From NCBI GenBank assembly GCA_012656075.1, contig JAAKBF010000060.1, forward strand, positions 352,218-416,217: DNA of 64,000 nucleotides. Direction: 5' to 3'. Both the position numbers and the translations under genes were made by a program. Numbering within the stretch: position 1 is the stretch's first letter; the number at the start of each line of letters is the position of its first letter. The notes below the pieces were generated by a model. It was not told the origin of the DNA. It saw only the letters and a list, made by a program, of their open reading frames with translations, and did no database searches. Positions 56,732-64,000 of the stretch are shown piece after piece. The stretch comes from Phytophthora hibernalis (lineage: Eukaryota; Oomycota; Peronosporomycetes; Peronosporales; Peronosporaceae).

Positions 56732-56905
56732 ATGACGCTGATCGATGCACTGACCGTCGCGTCCGCCTCCTCCGTGGCCTGCGACCCGCACTACCAGCAG
56801 TGCAACGCGTCCATTGGTATCTGCGACTGTCGCGACGACTTCAGTAACGCGTCCATTGGTCTCTGCGACTGTCGCGACGACTTGAGGACTTCTTTCATGA
56901 GTTAG
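56732..56905 (+). CDS. small secreted Cys-rich protein, copy B
   Basis: A 57-codon ATG-initiated frame has the same signal-peptide-like start as copy A (ASASSVACDP). It carries two units of N-A-S-I-G-(I/L)-C-D-C-R-D-D, an internal duplication absent from copy A. Cys spacing suggests an EGF-like fragment. It stops within the sequence that encodes the first EF-hand in copy A (FHELDK), read in another frame. Confidence 0.45.
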   Translation: MTLIDALTVASASSVACDPHYQQCNASIGICDCRDDFSNASIGLCDCRDDLRTSFMS

Positions 56906-57085
56906 ACAAAGACGACTCCGGGTTGATCGTTTTGACATGCCCAAGTTAGGACTTCAATTTCGAGATGAAGAAGGGCCACTATATGTGGCGCTCAACGATG
57001 GCACGGGTACTATCGAGATGTATGAGCTTATCGAGTTGATGGAGAGTTTCAATCTAGATAAAATCGACGGAGATTTTGATCGCTA
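56890..57085 (+). pseudogene. EF-hand fragment, copy B
   Basis: Direct copy of 32795-32990, with the second loop damaged (a 6-base deletion gives NDGTGTIEMYELIELMESF) and a stop at 57085. Confidence 0.6.
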
Positions 57086-57264
57086 GTGCGTGGACATGGA
57101 GACGAGTTTGCTATTCAAAACTCGCAAGTAAATCGTAAGCCGATCAATATGAAAGGCGCAGAGATCGGTTACAGTGTTTACGATGATAGGATGCATGATA
57201 ATGACGACGAACCAAGCAAATCCAGAAGCCCAGCATTGCGGAAGCTAGACCGACACACCTTTGA

Positions 57265-57924
57265 CAAGCGCAGGAATGAATAAGTTTCCTTTATACGACA
57301 AGTTAATTTACAGCTACATGTTTATTTACAGCTAACAGGCCGTGCGATCGCTGTACTGAAGGTCGACTGCAGCTTGACTTTACTGATCTGCACGTGTCAT
57401 CAGGCAACGATAGCGCACACTCGGAAGGAGGCGTGGAGCGACTTATTGAATACATATCGTCGAGCAAGAACAAGACGCAGATGCTGATCATGGCGAAGAC
57501 TGGTCTCATTTTCTAAGCACCTGAAGCTCAACTACTTCTCGAAGCAGTACGTGACGTATGTGATACCCCACAATCCGTTATAGCGCTACTGCATCACATG
57601 GTGGATTTTTGCAACGCGCACACGCTGATGGAACGGAATCTCAACCATACTCACCAACTGCAGCAGCTTATGGGTCAAGGTCTTCAACCTAGGCTGGGGA
57701 TGGCGTCCGGGCACTATCGCAGTGATCAAAGCAACGATTTGAACAGAATAACTTGGAGAATAGCAACCGAACAGCTTTCTTGCGCAAGAAAGGAGGCTGA
57801 ACGATACTAGCCAGCATATCAACTACCATGGCTTTCGCAACGAAATATATTTTATGGGAAACCTTACGTATTGGAGCCCAAGTTTTTGGACACCGCCCCC
57901 ATTCGGTTACTTAGTATGTGCAGC
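57265..57924. other. short inverted repeat of 32100-32223, then unassigned DNA
   Basis: 57265-57392 is the inverted copy of 32100-32223. A plus-strand frame at 57598-57810 (70 codons, HTHQLQQLMGQGLQPRLGMA) has a coding look but no family I recognise. Confidence 0.5.
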
Positions 57925-59112
57925 GCAGTGCGAATTTTTTCGCACCTAAATGAAGTTAATTACATAAATAGATCCAAAACAAATGTTTTATTTCGAAAAT
58001 GTATGAACTTCGTCCGTGCAAACATTTCGCTGGAGGGGATCTACCCAGCAAAGCCGTACGAGTATCTATGACGCATAACTGACGAATAAATCGCGAGAGA
58101 GCCGCGTGGAAGCTCTTGTTTTCACTGAAACTTTCCAGACGCCGGTTCAAAGAAATTGAAAACGCCGGAATAAGCTTTAATCCAGCTTGCACCGGATTTG
58201 AGGCAGACACTTGACCAAACAGCACTCCATCATGACCATGACAAAAATAGGAAAAAATAAGCTTTCAAAACATGTCTAAAACAAGCCACTGTACAGTACC
58301 ACTATTATACTTCAGTAGTATGTTGGTGTTTTTTCAGAATGTCAAAAGTGCGGAGGTCAGCTAGGACGAAACGTAGATGATCGCAAACAATGTTTTAAAA
58401 GTGAATTGATTTACACTAAACGTGCCTGAGCCACTCAGGTTGAGCGTATAATGCCGAACTTCTCCAGATCCGCTCGGGGAATGGGAGTCTCACCGGGATT
58501 TTTCGCATCCACTGCAAATAGAACTCTCGGAACACGTACACGTCCTCGTAGTCGCGCACTCTACCGTCAAGTCCAACAATTTTTTCAAGTCTGTTGGCCG
58601 GCGAATATCCTCCCTTCAGCCACCTAGCAGCCGTTGCAGCAATTTCATCCGCGGTCATTGGAGCTCTCTCTTCTTCGGCTGCATCGTCCTCTCGGTCGGC
58701 CCGCAAAAACCTTCTGACGGTGCTAGCATCGACACCACGGGCTGGACGCACATTGTCGGTCGAAGTAAATGCAGACACTTTAGCCTGGACATCACCAAAG
58801 ACGGCCGCACCAGCATTGCAGGTCGAGCGAGAAATTGCTGTAGCTACGAACAGGAGGTAGGACTAGACACATGCTGGTCTTGGGTGGCTGCTAGGATGTC
58901 GATGACTTCGGTATCATCAGCAGGAAGAAGGCGGTTGTCGAGCAGAATATTAAATGAGTGTTGTTTAGAGTTTGGGGACGTATGTGTAGGCGTCCCTGGA
59001 CCAACAATTTAATATGCTTACATAGCTACTGTACTACGTAGCAGTACAGACTGTACTGCTAATTTAGTGTACCGGTAACACTATAATGTGTACATGTACT
59101 GTACAGGCGGCT
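57925..59112. repeat. RxLR-containing unit, inverted copy of 30208-31382
   Basis: See 30208-31382. Its left part includes the uninterrupted version (57975-58030) of the site into which the Gypsy element inserted. Confidence 0.85.
58416..58872 (-). pseudogene. RxLR effector copy B, signal peptide frameshifted
   Basis: The ATG at 58872-58870 matches the start of copy A, but one extra C four codons in shifts the frame and it ends within 30 codons. The body is open from an internal ATG at 58778 to a stop at 58416. It carries RFLR followed by an acidic run ending EER, then TADEIAATAARWLKGGYSP and the C-terminus shared with copy A. A C-to-T change gives a stop nine codons before the end of copy A. 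As written it lacks a usable secretion signal. Confidence 0.8.
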
Positions 59113-59143
59113 ACACGTATATGTGTTTACTTCAGCAGTGTCA

Positions 59144-61892
59144 TCAAAAGTTACTACCGGTACATGCATACCGAGGTATTGCAAACTTGACTAGAAGGCT
59201 TTTTGCCTTCCTTTGACCACCATTTGCCTTTCTTGTTGGCAGTGCACTGAGCAGTCGGCTCACATTGATCTCCTTTTGCAGAACCATAACGGCAAGTACA
59301 TGAGAGCACTGCCATCCTGTCTGAGCAAACATAGCACAATCACACGCGTACTTGCGCCGGACAGCCTGGATCTGTGGGTAAACAATGCAAAATGTCAGTT
59401 GAAGGAGTTGACGCACTGTATCAGCATTATAGTAATTTCGCACCTCTTCAATCGCTACACGTGCGGATGGGACAAAGTTCGCGATTGCCTCCTGGTGTAG
59501 CAGCTTCACTTGGTGAATGGAAAGGCAGTAGAGCTCCGCATTTCGAACGGAAATGTCTTGGGGTAGGTTGCCGTTCAGTGAGTCCAGGTATCTGTCCAAA
59601 CATCGTTAGTTTTTGATATCGACAGCACACTAAATTACTCTACTCACCGCTGCGCTCTGCTTCTATCCATACTCGCGCCGTTGATATTCGTGCTGGAGAT
59701 GATGAACTTGGTTGCGTTGAATAGCACACCAAATAAAACTCGAGAGCGTGGGGTTTTGAGTTGGTAGTAGTTTTTCTTGTTGTCAAGTAAGCGCTGGGCA
59801 TTGGCGACAGCCTCGCTGCACAAAGGACCTACAAGCATTGCCAGCCACAAAACAGCTAGTATTCATTGACAGTAAGCATGCATGCTATCCAATATATAGC
59901 AAACCTTCACAAAAGTGAAACAGATCTTCTCGGAGTGGTTGGGAGGCTTCATGAAACAATATGCTTGGAATGCCGTCGTTCAGAACAACTGCCGTGCTGG
60001 ATCGCAAAGAGGCAACGCACGTGGTCTTGATAACCTTGTGGTGGGACTCGAGGGCATTCTGAGAAGGAGTAACACCGGGAATGGCTGCCTGGTAGTACCA
60101 GAATATCCACAGGAGCCTAAATACGTCTCCTCGAACCAGCTCGCGTATTCCTTCTCCCCGAGCTCACGCCAATACGCCAGAAAAAGCCGTGCAAAGACCG
60201 AGAACTGGCGTTCCGTTCGGGCTTTATCCAGGTGCTGGATACTAACTGCCACGCTGGCTTCGTAGAAGTCATTTTCAGCTAGTGGACGACGTTTATCTGC
60301 CGCACCGCACTTTCGTGCAAAATGGGGGTAGCGGTTTCGCAGCCGAATTGATGGTCAGACTTCTCTGTAAGCACTAGCGATGTACTGGCTGCGGTCCAAG
60401 ACAAGACGAGGTTAATCTTGAAAAAGCGTGATGCAAATGACCTCACCACTTTAAACATCGTAGCGTAAGCTACATGATGCTCGGTACGAACAAACATGTA
60501 CGCACATGGCACAAAGGTCTTGGAGTAGCGTTTATTTTCGTAGTGTGTGGTGTAGGTGCCGAAGTTAACTAGTGTCCAGCCACCTAACAAACAATATATC
60601 CATCCGTAAGTACACAAACAATCCGCTTGAGGGCTCCGATACCGTACCGAAATGCACGCGATACGTTCCGTCAGTGACACCGAGGACTCCATCATTATGC
60701 TGGCCGTTATATGCTTTCAGCACATTCCAGAAGATGGCTCGTGATGTCAGGGTAAGACCGCAGCAGTCTGCTTTTTGCCGTCGTCTAGAGTTACTTCGTG
60801 TGAGAAGCACTCAAGCACCAAAGTTCCGTGTATGATCTTTGTCCATCGCGTTCAACACTGCGAAACCTCGCTGCCAGTCTGAAGGTGCATCGCATGCACT
60901 GCTAGAGCCACGCAGAAAGAACTCGCCTGTCGTCGTGCACAGGTGCATTGATGTCCACTCGAGCAACCCTGCAACGTTTTAATTCTCCCAGCCTTTTACG
61001 ATGACATCAACGTCGTTAGTTCACAAATATTATTGGCAATAACGAATACAATAATGGAGAGAGCACCTGCACGTTGCTTCATGAGGTCGATTTCCTGTTT
61101 TTCAGCTGTGTTTCGTCGGGAACAGATCCGCAGCGACTGGGCACGTCGATATACCGGTCGAGAAGTATTTTCCTGCACTTCTTGGTGCCACATCCTAACA
61201 AAATGTCGTTAACTTCCCGAAGAAAAAGCCTGGAATTCCTCGCTTCTTCGCATCAGTAGCAGCCCCGTGTGCGCTCCTGTGTCTTGTAGCCAACATGTCT
61301 GCACGTCTTCTTCCCTTGACGGTGACAGACGAATCCGCTTTTCGCAGGTGTCATGCGAAATGCAGCGATAGACGCTTCTACCATCCATCTTGTCACCTCG
61401 ATTGCCATAGTTGTAAGCAAAGATGTACAAATAGCCATCGTAGCCATCGATCCCGAGTCTTGCTGCCTCTGTCGTCGCGAACTTAACGCGATCAACGAAC
61501 GCCGGCTTTTCGGTCAGGCAAGGAGCTTCTGAGTCATCTTCGTCTTCAGACGACGCGAACTCTACCGTGCAGCCCATTGCCAGGTCATCGTCAGGCTTCG
61601 TTGCAGACGAAGCTTGCACGAAAAAGCCGTAGCGGGAGCAGTAGTAGGCACCGTCGTCGGTGCCGACGACGGTGCCTACTACTGTGCCTACCGGCGGTGC
61701 CGGTAGGAGCTCTGGCAGCGGAGGAGGCACGACTAGTGAAGCTGGCGACGGCGCGACTGGCATGACGTTTGGCGGAGGCGGAGGTTGATGAGCTTGAGCG
61801 TTTCTTGAAGGCTGCGAAGTCGTGGTTGACGGTGGCATAGCTGATGCTGGTAGATGCTTCTCTTTGGTCGTAGCTGCTATCCCCACAACCAC
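59144..61892 (-). pseudogene. MULE transposase, decayed
   Basis: Minus-strand pieces in order. A Pro-rich N-terminus (61892-61209) ends in a zinc-binding-like region (SVYRCISHDTCEKRIRL). Then comes the segment VLGVTDGTYRVHFG (60650-60700), GWTLVNFGTYTTHYENKRYSK and PCAYMFVRTEHHVAYATMFKVV (60460-60590). The DDE core continues with DRSQYIASAYREV (about 60365, another frame), FLAYWRELGEKEYASWFEETYLG (60100-60180) and the NALESHHK region (60050). The C-terminal SWIM zinc finger is at 59144-59599, with CDCAMFAQTGWQCSHVLAV. Frameshifts separate most pieces. It is close to full length for a MULE transposase. Confidence 0.75.
61639..61684. repeat. 22-bp perfect palindrome in the MULE N-terminus
   Basis: Arms of 22 bases starting CAGTAGTAGGCACCGTCG and their exact complement, separated by TG. 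The palindrome lies within the coding frame (VVGTVVGTDDGAYYC on the minus strand). Confidence 0.9.
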
Positions 61893-62478
61893 ATCCTTCC
61901 ATGTCCGGCCTGCAACGCTGAAGGCAGGTTGAGGGGCACATGGGACGTGGCCAGGCTATCACCGAAGCTCGGCGGTGCAAGTATCATCCCAGCTCTGCGT
62001 CGGTTTGGGGTGGCTTCGGCTGTGTGTCTGCGAGTATGTTTTTAAATACAGCCTCGCCAGGCACCAGCTTATCTTGTTGGCCTACCGTTTTACCATCTCA
62101 CTTGATGTCCCGATGTTCCAAACAAGGCCCTTGCTCAGTCACCGTGTGCAAATCACCTCGACGAACCTCCTCATTTTCCTCGCTGAAAAGCCCCACCCCC
62201 ACACCACACCCGGGGCGGCCTCGTCACGCCTTGCTACGCAAGCCGCTCAAAGGCAAGCCTCATTTAACCGAACAACGAACAGCTCTTCCCACATCGATTA
62301 TCGTACGAAGAGAGGAAACGTCCATCTTTGATGCCATCTCGGCGTGACTGGCCGACTACCAGTATTGGGGTGAGCCACTCCGATTTGAACCCCAAGATAG
62401 ACTATCCACTCCGATTAGGGCCCCAAGATAGTGATTTGTAAATTGGACCCTAAATGCGGAGCATCAAAAGGTAAAAAT
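61893..62478. other. MULE upstream region and intergenic DNA
   Basis: No supported gene. It contains the region 5' of the MULE transposase and the left flank of the terminal-repeat element. Confidence 0.5.
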
Positions 62479-62630
62479 ACAATACATGTATTACCGTAAT
62501 ACCACGTAACCCCCTTGTACAGTGTCCTAAGCGAGACAATGTTCGGGATTTTGTGTAGTCGTATTACAGATAACCCTGGCCAACTTAATACCTACCACCC
62601 GTGGACGAACTGCCTATTAATTATAAAGGG
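62479..62630 (+). repeat. left terminal inverted repeat
   Basis: Matches the complement of 63835-63987, including CTAAGCGAGACAATGTTCGG. Confidence 0.9.
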
Positions 62631-62661
62631 TTATTAGAGAGTAGAGGGACCACCACAACCA

Positions 62662-62811
62662 AAAGACCGGTGTTGATGGGTTTATTAGAAGGCATGGATG
62701 ACTGATCTGTTGTTTCAGGATTGGCTGCACGAGCTTGACATGCATCAACAACGGTGCAATATTGCCCTCCTACGCAACATTGTCCTGGGAAACCTGCAGC
62801 TCAAGTCGTAA
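62662..62811 (+). pseudogene. pogo/Tigger-like DDE transposase fragment
   Basis: The frame reads KAWMTDLLFQDWLHELDMHQ, then IALLRNIVLGNLQLKS and a stop. This resembles the DDE_1 segment of pogo/Tigger transposases (S-K-A-W-M-T...F..WL..LD, then L-L-x-D-N-A-x-x-H), with the catalytic Asp position now RN. Two stops precede it (62674 and 62686). Only about 40-50 residues remain. Confidence 0.55.
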
Positions 62812-63483
62812 TTGTCATTTCGCTACCGCCCAACCAGGGCTCGGAAATATATATGTATTTAATTGAGCTATAATACGTAAGGGGCTGGTTCGCGTCACTG
62901 GGTCTGGTTAAATAGGAAGCTAACGAAGCAATCTGATTGGTTATTGGCGTTTATAAAAGATTCATAGAAATGTCAAATTGATTACCCCTTTTACTCGATA
63001 GTTGATCAAGTTAAATGGAAAAGGCCCGTACCATATGGTATCCTTCAATTTAACTAAACCCGACGGACGAATCAGGCCCTAACTGCAATACCGGCGACGG
63101 CAATAATACATATTGCAGGGTCTCTATCCCGTCCCGGCCACTGCTATTTAGTGGCGTTCGCCGGGGAGCCAACCAAGCTCAGACTCAAGGAAGCAGCGGC
63201 GTCATGGTCGTCAAGGTGTATTTCCGGTCGGGAAGACACGAACTGCACTATAAGGCCAGCACACAGTACACTGGCGCACAGTTGGGGCCACTGAGGGTGG
63301 CACAACAAGGACGCTTCCGCGGACTCAGGAGATGTCGTGCACAACACTGGACTCCAGGCCAGGCTATGGGGATCATGCAGCGGTGTTCAGACGCCAGGAG
63401 GCGCGGACACCGCCCAATGCAAAACATAATAAGGGTGGTTTCTAGAAGACACGGCGGGAGGCGGATGCGGTAGCAGTCGCTGG

Positions 63484-63696
63484 TTGGGCGACACAACTGC
63501 GGAAATACAACCACACAGCGCGGGACTTGCTGCGGTTGGCCAAAACACCGACAGCAAATTGGAATGGTTTGCCAGGGTATTCCCTCGGATGGAACGCGAT
63601 GGGCGTGCATCACGGAGCATGCACCAGGATGTTGAGCACTGGATTAACACAAACGAGAATTCGACACCGTCAGGAGTCGTTGAGGTTACAGTGTAA
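63484..63696 (+). CDS. unassigned 70-codon frame in the terminal-repeat element
   Basis: GC-rich, coding-like frame (TTAEIQPHSAGLAAVGQ, LEWFARVFPRMERDGRAS). The frame opens upstream without an ATG at the start used. I do not recognise the product. It may be the end of the element's own protein, interrupted by stops near 63430-63475. Confidence 0.3.
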   Translation: MGDTTAEIQPHSAGLAAVGQNTDSKLEWFARVFPRMERDGRASRSMHQDVEHWINTNENSTPSGVVEVTV

Positions 63697-63834
63697 CTGC
63701 AAGGGGCGTCATCCGGTGATAGCGAACGTGCGGCCGGCTACCCTCCGATAGCACTCCTGTCATTGGAAGGGCCTGGGCATTAGGTGGCGTTAGACAGATT
63801 TAAATAGCATTAATGTACCTCACTTCAAACAAAA

Positions 63835-63987
63835 ACCCTTTATAATTAATAGGCAGTTCGTCCACGGGTGGTAGGTATTCAGTAGGTCAGGGTTATCTGT
63901 AATACGACTACACAAAATCCCGAACATTGTCTCGCTTAGGACACTGTACAAGGGGGTTATGTGGTATTACTGTAATACATGTATTGT
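63835..63987 (-). repeat. right terminal inverted repeat
   Basis: Complement of the left repeat; see 62479-62630. Confidence 0.9.
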
Positions 63988-64000
63988 GGTTTTCAACCAT

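Larger units (their letters stand above)
62479..63987. mobile_element. DNA element with about 150-bp terminal inverted repeats
   Basis: The left repeat (62479-62630) begins ACAATACATGTATTA and ends near AATTATAAAGGGTT. The right repeat (63835-63987) is its complement with about ten differences. The interior (about 1.2 kb) contains a pogo/Tigger-like fragment near the left repeat and a GC-rich segment near the right. The right end is only 13 bases from the window edge, so a target duplication cannot be judged well. Confidence 0.8.

Overview
The window looks like a repeat-rich, gene-poor stretch of an oomycete genome, most likely Phytophthora or a close relative. The evidence is three secreted-effector loci carrying RxLR and EER motifs (near 29.1, 30.4 and 58.4 kb), an oomycete-type initiator element upstream of two of them, four copies of a coiled-coil gene family that I take to be the oomycete M96 (mating-specific) family, GT-AG introns in a PiggyBac transposase, and Copia, Gypsy and Ngaro/PAT-like retroelements. 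The species cannot be named from this sequence alone.

Layout. 0-1.6 kb: a GP63-like (leishmanolysin, M8) metalloprotease, open at the left edge and split by one frameshift. 2.7-19.2 kb: a cluster of four M96-like copies (2.7, 7.0, 16.4 and 17.8 kb), of which only the first has a long open frame; a small inverted-repeat transposon (6.0-6.75 kb) lies between the first two, and a full-length Copia element (Copia-1, 8824-15291, 5-bp target duplication) lies between the second and third. 20-21.9 kb: decayed GC-rich host genes (DENR-like, a KKYGPE-repeat protein, an ankyrin protein). 21.9-27.3 kb: AT-rich DNA with repeated TTTATCCTA palindromes, then a broken PiggyBac-like transposase with four apparent introns. 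29-33.5 kb: two RxLR loci, a MULE fragment and a small secreted/EF-hand locus. 33490-39252: a Gypsy element with 5-bp target duplications. 39.4-44.0 kb: an old Copia (Copia-2, other strand) cut by a solo LTR. 44.4-56.6 kb: a tyrosine-recombinase retroelement with split direct repeats (Ngaro/PAT type), interrupted at 50531-55380 by a rearranged second copy of the Copia-1 locus. 56.7-59.1 kb: a second copy of the EF-hand and RxLR locus, with the RxLR part inverted. 59.1-61.9 kb: a decayed MULE transposase. 62.5-64 kb: an element with about 150-bp inverted repeats holding a pogo/Tigger-like transposase fragment.

Two segmental duplications dominate. (1) The Copia-1 locus, including non-element flank and shared inactivating lesions, recurs at 50.5-55.4 kb with its LTR-plus-flank part inverted. 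(2) The RxLR/EF-hand locus at 30.2-33.0 kb recurs at 56.7-59.1 kb. The two RxLR copies are each broken, at different places. Most coding sequence carries single-base indels, many in homopolymers, so either wide gene decay or sequencing error must be considered. Few genes here can be called intact: the first M96 copy is the best candidate, and even it lacks the family's C-terminal tail.
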